Shown here piece by piece: positions 39,066 through 48,767 of a DNA stretch of 64,000 nucleotides (positions are counted from its first letter, which is position 1; every line of letters starts with the position of its first letter). The stretch spans positions 3,038,501-3,102,500 of the forward strand of contig NZ_CP070353.1 of assembly GCF_016919405.1 (NCBI RefSeq). The letters are read 5' to 3'. Both the position numbers and the translations under genes were made by a program. The notes beneath the pieces were generated by a model. That model worked only from the letters and a program-made list of their open reading frames with translations, searched no databases and had not been told where the DNA came from. Source of the DNA: Ensifer sp. PDNC004 (GTDB lineage Bacteria; Pseudomonadota; Alphaproteobacteria; Rhizobiales; Rhizobiaceae).

Positions 39066-39659
39066 CTAGATCCCTGCCTGCCAATCCCGGACCGCATCCA
39101 ACGGCCAGACGAGCATCAGCACGTTGAGCGTGAGGTTGTCTCGGATCAGCCAGCCGGTGAAGAGCTCGAAGACGATGGCGACCGTCACGGTCAGCCAGAC
39201 CGGCATGCGGGCGGCAAACAGGAAGCCGGCCGCCATGGCCAGCGTATCCATCGTCGAATTCAGGATGCTGTCGCCGAAATAGTCGAGCGAGATCGTTGCC
39301 GAGCGGTAGCGGTTGATCACCATCGGCGTGTTTTCGGCGATCTCCCAGGCGGATTCGATCACGGTCCCAAGGAAGAGTTTTGCCGTCAGCGGCCTGCCGC
39401 GCAGGAGCAGATGGCCGAGGCCGTAGAACAGGAAGCCGTGGATGATGTGCGACGGCGTGTACCAGTCGGCGATGTGCTGAGAGTTGCCGCTGGATTTGGC
39501 GACCGGCTCGAACAGTTTGACGTAGCCGCATTCGCAGATCCAGAGACGACCCATCAGATGCTGGGTGATGATCTGGATGACGAGAACAGCAAGACAGGCG
39601 GCGAGCCAGAGGAGTGCGTGCCGATTGCGGCTGTCATTCTCCTCGAGCATCGTGCTCAC
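39066..39659 (-). CDS. UPF0314/DUF2585 membrane protein
   Basis: A 197-residue protein with about five hydrophobic segments and the conserved [28 protein letters not shown] and [21 protein letters not shown], diagnostic of UPF0314. Function is unknown. The start is either GTG 39659, which overlaps the ispZ stop (GTGA), or ATG 39650 three codons on. It is the last gene of the dapF-mtaB-ftsY-ispZ run and faces ccmG convergently. Confidence 0.87.
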   Translation of the reverse strand: MSTMLEENDSRNRHALLWLAACLAVLVIQIITQHLMGRLWICECGYVKLFEPVAKSSGNSQHIADWYTPSHIIHGFLFYGLGHLLLRGRPLTAKLFLGTVIESAWEIAENTPMVINRYRSATISLDYFGDSILNSTMDTLAMAAGFLFAARMPVWLTVTVAIVFELFTGWLIRDNLTLNVLMLVWPLDAVRDWQAGI

Positions 39660-40288
39660 TCGGCGTTCTCCTGGTCAAGCGAGTGCTTCATGATCAGCGG
39701 CATCTGGGCGAGCGTGAACAGAATGGTGATCGGCATCGTGCCCCAGACCTTGAAGGCGACCCAGAAATCGGTCGAGAACGAGCGCCAGACCACTTCGTTG
39801 AGCACAGCCAGGAACAGGAAGAACACGCCCCAGCGCAGCGTCAGCTTGCGCCAGCCGGCCTCGTCGAGCTTGAAGGCGGAGTGGAAGACGTAGCCGAGCA
39901 GCGACTTGCCGAACAGCAGGCCGCCGAGCAGGATCGCGCCGAACAGCGTGTTGACGATCGTCGGCTTCATCTTGATGAAGGTGTCGTTCTGCAGCCAGAG
40001 CGTCAGCGCGCCGAAGACGAAGACGACGATGCCCGAAATCAGCGGCATCATCGGCAGGGTGCGGGTCAGCACCCAGGAGACGGCAAGCGCGATCGCGGTC
40101 GCGGCCATGAAGAGGCCGGTGGCGATGAAGATCGGACCGCCGAGCTCGGCAAGCGCCGGAAAATGCCCGGCCAGCCATTCGCCGCGCGAGTTGGCAAAGA
40201 AGAAGACCATCAGCGGCCCAAGCTCCAGCACCATCTTGAGCAAGGGGCTGACTTCCTTCTGCGGCTTGGAAGCCTCGATCGACGACAT
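39656..40288 (-). CDS. ispZ: Septation protein A/IspZ (YciB family) membrane protein
   Basis: About 210 residues from ATG 40288, which has AGGA 7 nt upstream; in-frame ATGs at 40309 and 40324 are alternatives. It has six hydrophobic segments and the family-typical [16 protein letters not shown] and [25 protein letters not shown]. YciB/IspZ proteins are inner-membrane proteins linked to envelope synthesis and intracellular septation in Shigella. The gene overlaps the UPF0314 gene and follows ftsY by about 108 nt. Confidence 0.88.
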   Translation of the reverse strand: MSSIEASKPQKEVSPLLKMVLELGPLMVFFFANSRGEWLAGHFPALAELGGPIFIATGLFMAATAIALAVSWVLTRTLPMMPLISGIVVFVFGALTLWLQNDTFIKMKPTIVNTLFGAILLGGLLFGKSLLGYVFHSAFKLDEAGWRKLTLRWGVFFLFLAVLNEVVWRSFSTDFWVAFKVWGTMPITILFTLAQMPLIMKHSLDQENAE

Positions 40289-40396
40289 CTGGGGGTCCTG
40301 TTTCTGCATGTACCTGCTGCTCATAACACCAGCTTTGCGGCAAAACCATATCAAGGCAACGGGCCGGCGCAACTACGCGCGGGCCCGATCGCCCCG

Positions 40397-42184
40397 TCAG
40401 GCGGCAACGCCGGCGATCGCCTCGGCAAAATCCTTGGCTTCGAAGGGTTCGAGATCGTCGATGCCTTCGCCGACACCGATGAAATAGACCGGCAGCTTGT
40501 GCTTGGCAGAGATGGCCACGAGGATGCCGCCGCGCGCCGTGCCGTCCAGCTTGGTCATGATCAGTCCACTGACGCCGGCGACGTTGCGGAAGATCTCGAC
40601 CTGCTGCAGCGCGTTCTGGCCGGTGGTGGCGTCGAGCGTCTGCAGCACGGTGTGCGGCGCATCCGGATCGAGCTTGCCGAGCACGCGCACGATCTTTTCG
40701 AGTTCGGCCATCAGCTCCGCCTTGTTCTGCAGGCGGCCGGCCGTGTCGATGATCAGCACGTCGGACTTCTTCTCGCGCGCCTGCTGGAAGGCTTCATAGG
40801 CGAGGCCAGCGGCGTCGGCGCCGAGTTTGGAGGAAACGATTTCGGAGTTGGTGCGCTCGGCCCAGATCTTCAGCTGCTCGATCGCGGCGGCCCGGAAGGT
40901 GTCGCCGGCGGCGAGCATGACCTTCAGGCCCGCGCCGGAAAGCTTGGCGGCGAGCTTGCCGATCGTCGTGGTCTTGCCGGTGCCGTTGACGCCGACCACA
41001 AGGATGACGTGCGGCTTGTGGCTGAGATCGAGTTCCAGCGGCTTGGCGACGGGCGAAAGCACCTTGGTGATCTCGCCGGCCATGATGCGCGAAACGTCCT
41101 CGCCCGAGACATCCTTGCCGTAGCGTTCCGAGGCGAGCGTGTCGGTGATGCGCATCGCGGTTTCGACGCCGAGGTCGGCCTGGATCAGCAGGTCTTCGAG
41201 GTCCTGCAACGTCGCTTCGTCGAGCTTGCGCTTGGTGAACAGGCTGGCGATCTGGCCGGTCAGTTGCGACGAGGTGCGCGCAAGGCCGCGGCGCAGGCGC
41301 TGGTACCAGCTGAGCTTTTCCTTCGGCGCGGCGACGGGTTCTTCCTTGGGCTTGCGCTCGCTGGCCGAGAAGCCTTTGGGGAGAGCGGAGGCGGCAGTGG
41401 GCTCGGCCTCGGTTGTCTCGGTCGATGGGGTTTCGGCCGCTCCTGCCGTGTCGGTCTCCGCGGTCTCGACGCTCTCGCGGAGCGCTGCGGCTGCGGCTTC
41501 ATCCCCCTCTGCCCTGTCGGGCATCTCCTCGACAGGGGGGGAGATTGCGCTGGGCTCGCTCTCGAGCTCGGAAGCGAGCGTTTCGGTCGTTGCTTCCACT
41601 TCGACATCGTTGGCGTCGGCTGGCAACGTGTCCGCGGTGTTTTCGATGGTCTCCGCGTGAGCGGCTGCGAGCGTGTCTTCCTCGGTTGCCGGGCTTTCGC
41701 TGGCAACTGGTTCCGCAGTCTCGGTAGCTGCTACCGCTTCTTCTGCCGCAGCCTCGGCCTCCGTCGGCTCTCCCTTCTTGTGGGGGAGATGTCCCGAAGA
41801 AACAGAGCGGGGTATCTCGGTCTCGGTCTCGGCTGGTGTTACCTCAGCCTCGACCGGGGCGGCATCGTCACGCGCCAGTTCCTCGGCATCATCCGAAGCC
41901 GGGCCGCCGGCGGTCTCGATCTCGGCTTCCAGCACAGGATCGCTGTCGGAGAGTGGCAAGGTCTCGATCTCGACGGGCGGTTCGAAAGCAGCTTCCGAGC
42001 TCTCTTCGACCTCTGCCTGAACGACGGGGGCGGCCGCTTCGGGACTTTCCGTGGACGGCGGAGACGGCTGTTCCGCTTCGGGCGCAGAGACGATGGTCTC
42101 CTCCGGCACACCTTCCGGCGGCTTCGTTTCCTCCACCGCGCCCTTGCCGAAGGTGAAGATCCTCTTGATGAAACCCATTGCCAT
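40397..42184 (-). CDS. ftsY: Signal recognition particle receptor FtsY
   Basis: A 595-residue protein, much longer than the core FtsY. It starts with an amphipathic [12 protein letters not shown], then about 260 residues of acidic, low-complexity Ala/Glu/Pro/Thr sequence (A domain). The NG domain begins near residue 290: [15 protein letters not shown] (G1), DTAGRLQNK (G3), [10 protein letters not shown] (G4). It is the membrane-bound GTPase receptor for Ffh-ribosome complexes. ATG 42178 is a second start option. It lies 18 nt after mtaB. Confidence 0.96.
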   Translation of the reverse strand: MAMGFIKRIFTFGKGAVEETKPPEGVPEETIVSAPEAEQPSPPSTESPEAAAPVVQAEVEESSEAAFEPPVEIETLPLSDSDPVLEAEIETAGGPASDDAEELARDDAAPVEAEVTPAETETEIPRSVSSGHLPHKKGEPTEAEAAAEEAVAATETAEPVASESPATEEDTLAAAHAETIENTADTLPADANDVEVEATTETLASELESEPSAISPPVEEMPDRAEGDEAAAAALRESVETAETDTAGAAETPSTETTEAEPTAASALPKGFSASERKPKEEPVAAPKEKLSWYQRLRRGLARTSSQLTGQIASLFTKRKLDEATLQDLEDLLIQADLGVETAMRITDTLASERYGKDVSGEDVSRIMAGEITKVLSPVAKPLELDLSHKPHVILVVGVNGTGKTTTIGKLAAKLSGAGLKVMLAAGDTFRAAAIEQLKIWAERTNSEIVSSKLGADAAGLAYEAFQQAREKKSDVLIIDTAGRLQNKAELMAELEKIVRVLGKLDPDAPHTVLQTLDATTGQNALQQVEIFRNVAGVSGLIMTKLDGTARGGILVAISAKHKLPVYFIGVGEGIDDLEPFEAKDFAEAIAGVAA

Positions 42185-42202
42185 TCAGGAATTCCGCATA
42201 AA

Positions 42203-43477
42203 TCAGGCCGCAGCCATTTGTTTTACCTGCATCGTCAGATGCTTGCCATTGTGGCCGGTGATTGAGACCGGGACAAGCGCACGGGGCGTCAGGCCAACCG
42301 CGTCGACGAGCGTGAAGTTTTGTGTGTGGGCAAGCCCGTTGTTCTCGACCAGGATCGTCTGCTCGCTGCCGACCATGCCGTCGAGGTGGTGGGCGTAGAG
42401 CATCGCGCCGACGGCGCGAAGCCTAGCGGCACGATCCTTGACGAGGCCCCGGTCGAGCTGCGGCATGCGTGCCGCCGGCGTGCCTGGACGCGGGCTGTAG
42501 GGGAAGACGTGCAGATGCGCGATCCCGCAGTCCCCGGCCAGCCTCGCGGCATTTTCGAACATCTCCTCGGTTTCGGTCGGGAAGCCGGCGATCATGTCGG
42601 CGCCGAGGCTGATCTCCGGGCGCAGGCGGCGGACCTGATCGGAAAAGGCGCGGGCGTCGGCGCTCGAATGGCGACGCTTCATGCGCTTCAGGATCAAATC
42701 GTCGCCATGCTGCAGCGACAGGTGCAGGTGCGGCATGAAGCGTGCTTCGTCGGCGATCAGGTCGAAGAGGTGCTTGTCGGCCTCGATACCGTCGATCGAG
42801 GAAAGGCGCAGGCGGCGAATTTCCGGTACCTGCTTCAGGAGCGTCTTGGCGAGCATCCCGAGCGTCGGCGTGCCCGGTAGGTCGGCGCCGTAGCTCGTCG
42901 CGTCGACGCCGGTCAGCACAATCTCGCAATAACCCGTTTCGACCAGTCTGCGCGCCTGGTCGACCACAGCACCCATCGGCACGGAGCGGGAATTGCCGCG
43001 ACCATAGGGGATGATGCAGAAGGTGCAGCGGTGGTCGCAGCCGTTCTGCACCTGGATGAAGGCACGCACATGGCCGTCGATGTGCTTGACCATCTGTGGT
43101 GCTGTGGCGCGCACGCTCATGATGTCGTTGACCCGCAGCTTCTCTTCCGCCGAGACGCCGAAATCCGGCAGCGAACGATAGGAGGCGCTCTTCAGCTTCT
43201 CCTCGTTGCCGAGCACGGCATCGACCTCGGCCATTTCGGCAAAGGTTTCCTTCTCGGTCTGCGCGGCGCAGCCGGTGACGATGATGCGGGCATGCGGGTT
43301 GTCGCGACGGGCGCGGCGGATCGCCTGGCGCGCCTGGCGCACCGCCTCGCCGGTGACGGCGCAGGTGTTGACGAGGATGGCGTTGTTCAGCCCCGCCTTC
43401 TCGGCTTCCGCCCGCATCACTTCGGATTCGTAGGTATTGAGACGGCAACCGAAGGTTATGACCTCGACGCCACTCAA
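42203..43477 (-). CDS. mtaB: tRNA t6A37 methylthiotransferase MtaB
   Basis: A 424-residue methylthiotransferase when started at TTG 43477, which overlaps the dapF stop (TTGA) and gives [17 protein letters not shown]. An ATG further up would lie in dapF. The first cluster is bound by C11, C39 and C70, the radical-SAM cluster by C147, C151 and C154 (CDHRCTFC). The C-terminal TRAM domain is present ([15 protein letters not shown]). It adds the 2-methylthio group to t6A at position 37 of tRNAs reading ANN codons. Confidence 0.94.
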   Translation of the reverse strand: MSGVEVITFGCRLNTYESEVMRAEAEKAGLNNAILVNTCAVTGEAVRQARQAIRRARRDNPHARIIVTGCAAQTEKETFAEMAEVDAVLGNEEKLKSASYRSLPDFGVSAEEKLRVNDIMSVRATAPQMVKHIDGHVRAFIQVQNGCDHRCTFCIIPYGRGNSRSVPMGAVVDQARRLVETGYCEIVLTGVDATSYGADLPGTPTLGMLAKTLLKQVPEIRRLRLSSIDGIEADKHLFDLIADEARFMPHLHLSLQHGDDLILKRMKRRHSSADARAFSDQVRRLRPEISLGADMIAGFPTETEEMFENAARLAGDCGIAHLHVFPYSPRPGTPAARMPQLDRGLVKDRAARLRAVGAMLYAHHLDGMVGSEQTILVENNGLAHTQNFTLVDAVGLTPRALVPVSITGHNGKHLTMQVKQMAAA

Positions 43478-44385
43478 AGCGCCCGGGCTCCGCCGGCTTC
43501 GGCCGCGTCGCGCTGCCAGGTGCCGGTCGTCGGGTTCAGCGTGCCGGACCATTCCCATTCGGCCGGTCCCGTCATGACGACATGATCGTCGTGTTCACGC
43601 CATTCGATGGTCAGCTTTGCCGGGGCAGGGGCGGAGGCGACGTCGATCGTCACCTTGCGGCCGGTGCGGCCGGTGCGCGCGGCGCTGACCGCAGCCGCGC
43701 AAGCCGCCGAACCGCAGGCAAGCGTCAACCCGGCGCCGCGTTCCCAGGTGCGGGTGCGCAGCGACGAGGGCGAAAGCACCTGCGCCAGCGTGATGTTGGC
43801 GCGCTCGGGAAACATCGGATGGTTTTCGAGCAGCGGGCCGAAACGATCGAGATCGAAGGACATCGGGTCCTTGTCGACCCAGAAGACGGCGTGCGGATTG
43901 CCCATCGACATGGCCGAGGGCGAATGCAGGACGGGATTGTCGATGGGGCCGATCTGCAGTTCGATGCGGCTCGTATCGGCAAATTCCTCGGCAAGCGGGA
44001 TCTTGTCCCAGGCAAAGACCGGCTTGCCCATGTCGACCGAGATCGTGCCGTCTTCATGCTCCGTTGCATTCAGGATGCCGGCGATCGTCTGGAAGGTGAA
44101 GGCCTTCTTGCCGGTCTCGGCGGCCAGCGCCTGGACGACGCAGCGTGTGCCGTTGCCGCAGGCCTGGGCCATGGAGCCGTCGCAATTGACGATATCGATC
44201 CAGGCGTCGGTGCCCTGAGCCTTGGGGTCGTGGATCGCCATGATCTGGTCGAAGGCTGTTGCCGGATCGGCATTGAGCGCGATCGCGGCCGCCGGCGTCA
44301 CCCGATCCTTCCGACCGCGCATGTCAACGACGAGGATCTTGTTTCCAAGCCCGTTCATCCTGGCAAATTGCACGTTGTCGGTCAT
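43474..44385 (-). CDS. dapF: Diaminopimelate epimerase
   Basis: A 303-residue enzyme from ATG 44385 ([15 protein letters not shown]). Both catalytic cysteines are present: C76 in ACGNGTRC and C224 in ACGSAAC. It epimerises LL- to meso-diaminopimelate for peptidoglycan and lysine synthesis. It is first in the run dapF-mtaB-ftsY-ispZ-UPF0314. Its stop overlaps the mtaB TTG start. Confidence 0.97.
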   Translation of the reverse strand: MTDNVQFARMNGLGNKILVVDMRGRKDRVTPAAAIALNADPATAFDQIMAIHDPKAQGTDAWIDIVNCDGSMAQACGNGTRCVVQALAAETGKKAFTFQTIAGILNATEHEDGTISVDMGKPVFAWDKIPLAEEFADTSRIELQIGPIDNPVLHSPSAMSMGNPHAVFWVDKDPMSFDLDRFGPLLENHPMFPERANITLAQVLSPSSLRTRTWERGAGLTLACGSAACAAAVSAARTGRTGRKVTIDVASAPAPAKLTIEWREHDDHVVMTGPAEWEWSGTLNPTTGTWQRDAAEAGGARAL

Positions 44386-44477
44386 GTCGCGATTGTCCAA
44401 ACGGGCCCACTCCGGGCGGGCCATCCTTCATTCGGCCTGTATATGGCTGAAAAGCCCAGAAAATACCAGTGCCGCCT

Positions 44478-45491
44478 TTATTCGGCTCCCTCGCCGCCGG
44501 TCGGTACATCGAAGATTTCGCCGGGGCGAAGCGGCCGGAAGCGGCTGCGGGCGATGCCGGCCGCATCGAGCGCCCGCTCCAGCGCCTGTCGCGGCTCCTC
44601 GACGCCTTCGTCGGTCAGTCGAAACGTACCCCAATGGTGGCCGGCGACATGGGCGGCGGCGCAATCGACCATGCCGCGCACGGCTTCCTCCGGGTTCTGG
44701 TGCTGGTCCTGCATGAACCAGCGCGGCTCGTAGGCCCCGAAGGGTAGGTTGGCGAGCCGGAAGGCGCCGTGTTTTTCGCGGGCTGCCCGATAGTTGATGC
44801 CGTCGTGAAAGCCCGTATCGCCGACGTGGTAGATCTTGCCGGCCGGAGTCTCCAGCACGAAGGCGGCCCAGAGCGCCATGCGCCGGTCGCGCGAGCCGCG
44901 CGCCGACCAGTGGTGGCAGGGCTCGGCATGGATGATGATGTCATCGCTGTACTCCAGCCGGTCGCCCCAGTCGACCACGTCGATTTCGGCCTCGGGAACG
45001 GCGCGGCGGATGATCGTGTCGTTGCCGAGGGGGGTGATGATGCGGGGAGCATGTTCCTCGTGAAGGGCTGCCAGCGTCTCGACGTCGAGGTGATCGTAGT
45101 GATTGTGGGTGACGAGCACGATGTCGATCGGCGGCAGGTCGTCGAGGTCGATGCCAGGCGCATTGTGGCGCTGTGGGCCGGCGAAGGTGAGGGGGCTGGC
45201 GCGGCGCGACCAGACGGGGTCGGTGAGGATGTTGAACCCACGCACCTGGATGAGCAGCGTCGCATGGCCGACCATCGTCACGCGCATGCGCTCGCCTTCG
45301 ACGCTTGCCTCGGGTTTCACCTGCGCAAACGGGCTCGGATTGTTTGCCGGCCAGCGGACCTTGCCGCCGCCGAACTGCCAGCGCAGCAGGTCGGCGGCGC
45401 CTTTGGGCGGCTTGCCGTCGGGGTTGAAGAAGCGGGTGCCGTCGAAATGATCCGAGGCGGGACCTTGGTAGTATGGATTGCGTGTCTTCAT
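44478..45491 (-). CDS. MBL-fold metal-dependent hydrolase (UlaG/NAPE-PLD-like)
   Basis: A 337-residue protein from ATG 45491. The metallo-beta-lactamase motif HxHxDH is at residues 129-134 (HNHYDH). Further metal ligands are in AEPCHHWS and HVGDTGFHDG. VGHATLLIQ and LTDPVWS are typical of the NAPE-PLD/UlaG branch. It is likely a hydrolase of phosphodiester or lactone bonds; the substrate is unknown. It is divergent from a MarR regulator 78 nt away, which may control it. Confidence 0.88.
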   Translation of the reverse strand: MKTRNPYYQGPASDHFDGTRFFNPDGKPPKGAADLLRWQFGGGKVRWPANNPSPFAQVKPEASVEGERMRVTMVGHATLLIQVRGFNILTDPVWSRRASPLTFAGPQRHNAPGIDLDDLPPIDIVLVTHNHYDHLDVETLAALHEEHAPRIITPLGNDTIIRRAVPEAEIDVVDWGDRLEYSDDIIIHAEPCHHWSARGSRDRRMALWAAFVLETPAGKIYHVGDTGFHDGINYRAAREKHGAFRLANLPFGAYEPRWFMQDQHQNPEEAVRGMVDCAAAHVAGHHWGTFRLTDEGVEEPRQALERALDAAGIARSRFRPLRPGEIFDVPTGGEGAE

Positions 45492-45534
45492 CCGGGCGGT
45501 TCGCCTTGGTTGAAAGGTCAAGGTTTAATAAATT

Positions 45535-45563
45535 CTTGAAGACAGCAACTGGATTGCTATCGT
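45535..45563 (+). promoter_or_regulatory. Candidate sigma-70 promoter of the MarR-family gene (possibly leaderless)
   Basis: TTGAAG and TATCGT are separated by 16 nt. The -10 hexamer ends only 6 nt before the ATG at 45570, so the predicted transcript would start at or next to the start codon. No ribosome-binding site is seen. Confidence 0.45.
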
Positions 45564-45569
45564 GTTTCC

Positions 45570-46052
45570 ATGCTCGTTCGATTCGACCCGCAAGAACGTC
45601 TCTACAAGACCCTGAAGCTGGTCCGCTCCATCCATCTCAATATGCAGCGCTCGGCAGAACATATGCTCGATGGTGCCGGCATATCAGTGGCGGAGCGGGC
45701 GGTTCTCGAACTTTTTTACGAAACGCCGCTGACGGTGCCGGAGGCGGCGCGTCGCCTGTCGATGAAGCGGCAGTTCGTGCTCAGGATCGTCAATGGGCTG
45801 ACAGACAAGGCGTTGCTGGAAAGACGGCCGAATCCGGAGCATCGCCGCGCCTATTTTTGCGCGCCGACCGCCGCCGGGCGCGACCTGTTCGAGGAGATCC
45901 ATCGCCGCGAGGTGGAGTTGCTGCATGCCCTGCTCGGCGATATCAACCAGACCGAAGTGGTGGCCGCGCTTCGGGTGATGACGCGGGTGTCGACCGCCTT
46001 CGAACAGCTGGCCGGCGAACTGGACGAGGCCGATGAGGACGAGGCGCTCTGA
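45570..46052 (+). CDS. MarR-family transcriptional regulator
   Basis: A 160-residue winged-helix protein. The recognition helix is in VPEAARRLSMKRQFVLRIVNGLTDKALLERR (about 55-85), followed by the wing NPEHRRAYFCAPTAAG. It is a distinct branch from the MarR protein at 14.2 kb. It is divergent from the MBL-fold hydrolase, so the shared 78-nt region is the likely operator (CCTTG/CAAGG repeat). Its promoter suggests a leaderless mRNA. The C-terminus is acidic. The effector is unknown. Confidence 0.85.
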   Translation: MLVRFDPQERLYKTLKLVRSIHLNMQRSAEHMLDGAGISVAERAVLELFYETPLTVPEAARRLSMKRQFVLRIVNGLTDKALLERRPNPEHRRAYFCAPTAAGRDLFEEIHRREVELLHALLGDINQTEVVAALRVMTRVSTAFEQLAGELDEADEDEAL

Positions 46053-46081
46053 GGCGAAAGTGCCTCATTTGCCTGCCGTCC

Positions 46082-46110
46082 TTGACTTTTGCCGCGCTTT
46101 CCTGTTTATC
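46082..46110 (+). promoter_or_regulatory. Sigma-70 promoter of ffh
   Basis: CTTGACT (-35, TTGACT at 46082-46087) and TTTATC (-10, 46105-46110) are 17 nt apart, close to the rhizobial consensus CTTGAC-N17-CTATAT. The predicted start near 46117 gives a leader of about 190 nt. Confidence 0.7.
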
Positions 46111-46191
46111 CGCGCCAATTCCTTCGCAAGCTCAAGTCTTCGAAGCCACCGACCGGGTCCCGTAAAGGTATAAAGAGAACCCGGAGGTCAA

Positions 46192-46226
46192 CACCCGACA
46201 GCGCGTGGCGCCCTCGGGTGGTTTTT
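46192..46226 (+). terminator. Terminator-like stem in the ffh leader
   Basis: Perfect 7-bp arms CACCCGA (46192-46198) and TCGGGTG (46214-46220), followed by GTTTTT. It lies about 75 nt after the predicted ffh start and 82 nt before the ATG, so it either ends marR transcripts or attenuates ffh. A second stem CCGGGT/ACCCGG lies at about 46153-46183. Confidence 0.55.
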
Positions 46227-46307
46227 GGCTTTGCGCCTTGTTTTCCGCGCGAAGGAACCCACGTTTCCGGCGAGTTGATCGCCACCGGAAACCAGAAGGA
46301 AGTGAGA

Positions 46308-47873
46308 ATGTTCGAGAGCCTCCAGGACCGCCTTGGTTCCATATTGAATGGACTGACCGGCCGCGGCGCATTGTCGGAAGCCGATGTTTCCGCTGCGCTC
46401 CGCGAGGTTCGCCGTGCGTTGCTCGAAGCCGACGTCGCGCTCGACGTCGTGCGCTCCTTCACCGAAAAGGTTCGTGAAAAGGCCGTCGGTGCCGAGATCC
46501 TGAAGTCGATCAAGCCCGGCCAGATGGTCGTCAAGATCGTCCATGACCAGCTCGTTGAGATGCTTGGCTCCGAGGGCGTCACCATCGACCTCAATGCGCC
46601 GGCGCCCGTCGTCATCATGATGGTCGGTCTGCAGGGCTCGGGTAAGACGACGACCACCGGCAAGATCGCCAGCCGGATGAAGACCAGGGACAAGAAGAAG
46701 GTCCTGATGGCTTCGCTCGACACGCGTCGTCCGGCAGCCCAGGAGCAGCTTCGCCAGCTCGGCGTACAGACCGGCGTCGACACGCTGCCTGTTATCGCCG
46801 GCCAGTCGCCGACCGATATCGCCGCGCGCGCCGTCCAGGCTGCCAAGCTCGGCGGTCATGACGTCGTCATCCTCGACACCGCCGGCCGTACCCATATCGA
46901 CGAGCCGCTGATGATCGAGATGGCGGAGATCAAGCGGAAGTCCAATCCGCATGAGATCCTGCTCGTCGCCGATGCGCTGACCGGTCAGGACGCCGTCAAC
47001 CTCGCCCGCAACTTCGACGAACGCGTCGGCATCACCGGCCTCGTGCTCACCCGTATGGACGGCGATGGCCGTGGCGGTGCGGCGCTGTCGATGCGCGCGG
47101 TCACCGGCAAGCCGATCAAGCTCATCGGTGTCGGCGAAAAGATGGGCGAACTCGAAGAGTTCCATCCCCGCCGCGTCGCCGACCGTATTCTCGGCATGGG
47201 CGACATCGTCTCGCTCGTCGAGAAGGCTGCCGAGAACATCGACGCCGAGAAGGCGGCCGCCATGGCCGCCAAGATGGCCAAGGGCAAGTTCGACCTGAAC
47301 GACCTCGCCGACCAGCTCGGCCAGATGCAGAAGATGGGTGGCATGGGCGGTATCATGGGCCTGATGCCCGGCATGGCCGGCATGAAGGACAAGATGGCTG
47401 CCGCCGGCCTCGACGACAGCCTGTTCAAGCGCCAGCTCGCCATCATCTCGTCGATGACCAAGGCCGAGCGCGCCAACCCGGACCTGCTCAAGCATTCGCG
47501 CAAGAAGCGCATCGCAGCCGGTTCCGGCACCGATGCCGCAGACATCAACAAGCTTCTGAAGATGCACCGCCAGATGGCGGACATGATGAAGATGATGGGC
47601 GGCAAGGGCAAAGGCGGCATGATGAAGCAGATGATGGGCGGCCTTGCCAACAAGATGGGCCTTGGCGGCCTCGGTGGCGGTGGCATGCCCGATCTGTCGA
47701 AGCTCGACCCGAAGCAGCTCGAAGCCCTGCAGAAGCAGGCGGAAGCGGCCGGTCTGAAGCCGGGCGGCATGCCTGGCCTTGGCGGCGGTGGCCTGCCTGG
47801 CCTCGGCGGCGCCAAGCTTCCGGGTCTCGGTGGCGGCTTCCCCGGCCTTCCCGGCCTGCCGAAGAAGAAGTGA
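46308..47873 (+). CDS. ffh: Signal recognition particle protein Ffh
   Basis: A 521-residue protein from ATG 46308 with AGGAAG upstream. The NG domain has GLQGSGKTTTTGKIA (G1), DTRRPAAQEQL, DTAGR and TRMDGDGRGG. The Met-rich M domain binds 4.5S RNA and signal sequences (about 325-450). It ends with a Gly/Met/Leu-rich tail of repeated GLGG/LPGL units, longer than in E. coli (453 residues). It works with FtsY, encoded about 4 kb away on the other strand. Its own promoter and structured leader are visible. Confidence 0.97.
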   Translation: MFESLQDRLGSILNGLTGRGALSEADVSAALREVRRALLEADVALDVVRSFTEKVREKAVGAEILKSIKPGQMVVKIVHDQLVEMLGSEGVTIDLNAPAPVVIMMVGLQGSGKTTTTGKIASRMKTRDKKKVLMASLDTRRPAAQEQLRQLGVQTGVDTLPVIAGQSPTDIAARAVQAAKLGGHDVVILDTAGRTHIDEPLMIEMAEIKRKSNPHEILLVADALTGQDAVNLARNFDERVGITGLVLTRMDGDGRGGAALSMRAVTGKPIKLIGVGEKMGELEEFHPRRVADRILGMGDIVSLVEKAAENIDAEKAAAMAAKMAKGKFDLNDLADQLGQMQKMGGMGGIMGLMPGMAGMKDKMAAAGLDDSLFKRQLAIISSMTKAERANPDLLKHSRKKRIAAGSGTDAADINKLLKMHRQMADMMKMMGGKGKGGMMKQMMGGLANKMGLGGLGGGGMPDLSKLDPKQLEALQKQAEAAGLKPGGMPGLGGGGLPGLGGAKLPGLGGGFPGLPGLPKKK

Positions 47874-47886
47874 GGATCGCTAAGAC

Positions 47887-48222
47887 ATGATTGATCCCGA
47901 AATCAAAAAGGAATTGGCGGGTTACCGGCAGTCGATCGACAACATCGATGCCGCGCTCGTCCACATGCTGGCTGAACGCTTCCGCTGCACCCAGGCAGTC
48001 GGCGTTCTGAAAGCCAAGCACGAACTGCCGCCGGCGGACCCGGCGCGCGAAGAATACCAGATCGAACGCCTGCGCCGCCTGGCCAAGGATGCCAATCTGG
48101 ATCCGGATTTCGCCGAGAAGTTCCTGAACTTCATCATCAAGGAAGTCATCCGGCATCATGAAGCCATCGCCGCCGATCGCTCGCATTCCGCGGGCACCGC
48201 CGGCACAAACCATTCCGCTTGA
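47887..48222 (+). CDS. Chorismate mutase (AroQ type)
   Basis: A 111-residue all-helical AroQ protein: R14 in [22 protein letters not shown] in [22 protein letters not shown], and a last helix with [11 protein letters not shown]. It converts chorismate to prephenate for Phe/Tyr synthesis. A stand-alone mutase between ffh and rpsP is a conserved rhizobial order. It starts 13 nt after ffh and is followed by rpsP 37 nt on, so the run ffh to trmD is probably one transcript. Confidence 0.93.
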   Translation: MIDPEIKKELAGYRQSIDNIDAALVHMLAERFRCTQAVGVLKAKHELPPADPAREEYQIERLRRLAKDANLDPDFAEKFLNFIIKEVIRHHEAIAADRSHSAGTAGTNHSA

Positions 48223-48259
48223 ACGAAGCGGTCAAGAAAGCCTGCAAGGAGTTACTCAA

Positions 48260-48622
48260 ATGGCACTGAAAATTCGTCTCGCCCGTGGCGGTTCCAAGAA
48301 GCGTCCTTACTACCAGATCGTTGTTGCCGACGCCCGCAGCCCGCGTGACGGCCGCTTCCTCGAGAAGATCGGCTCGTGGAACCCGATGCTCGGCAAGGAC
48401 GACGAAAAGCGCGTCGAGCTCGACGCCGAGCGCGTCAACCACTGGATCGCCCAGGGCGCCCAGCCGACCGACCGCGTTCTGCGCTTCCTCGACCAGGCTG
48501 GCCTCGCAAAGCGTCCGGCTCGCAGCAACCCGACCAAGGGCGTCCCGGGCAAGAAGGCCCAGGAGCGCGCTGCTGAAGCCAAGCAGAAGGCTGAAGACGC
48601 CGCTGCTGCTGCTGCTGAATAA
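48260..48622 (+). CDS. rpsP: 30S ribosomal protein S16
   Basis: A 120-residue protein from ATG 48260 ([20 protein letters not shown]). Core bS16 covers about 80 residues. The rest is a Lys/Ala/Glu-rich helical extension typical of rhizobial S16 (E. coli S16 has 82 residues). It binds 16S rRNA early in 30S assembly. The downstream RimM acts on the same subunit. Confidence 0.97.
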   Translation: MALKIRLARGGSKKRPYYQIVVADARSPRDGRFLEKIGSWNPMLGKDDEKRVELDAERVNHWIAQGAQPTDRVLRFLDQAGLAKRPARSNPTKGVPGKKAQERAAEAKQKAEDAAAAAAE

Positions 48623-48767
48623 GAGCCGGCGAACGGTCTGGAGAGTGATCGGCGGACATCTGCCGACGCACCTTTCCGGCTGGCCGTGACTTAAGGAAAC
48701 GGGTGGCATTTCCATGCCGCCCGTTTTCCGTTATGTGCACCGAGATATACCGAAACGGACGCGGACG

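Noticed and set aside
39614..42265. 883-codon open frame antisense to ispZ and ftsY
   Set aside because: The product is low-complexity Gly/Leu/Arg sequence with no recognisable domain, while ftsY and ispZ are certain.
47330..47870. Met/Gly-rich periodic sequence
   Set aside because: It is the M domain and Gly-rich tail of Ffh, not a DNA repeat element.
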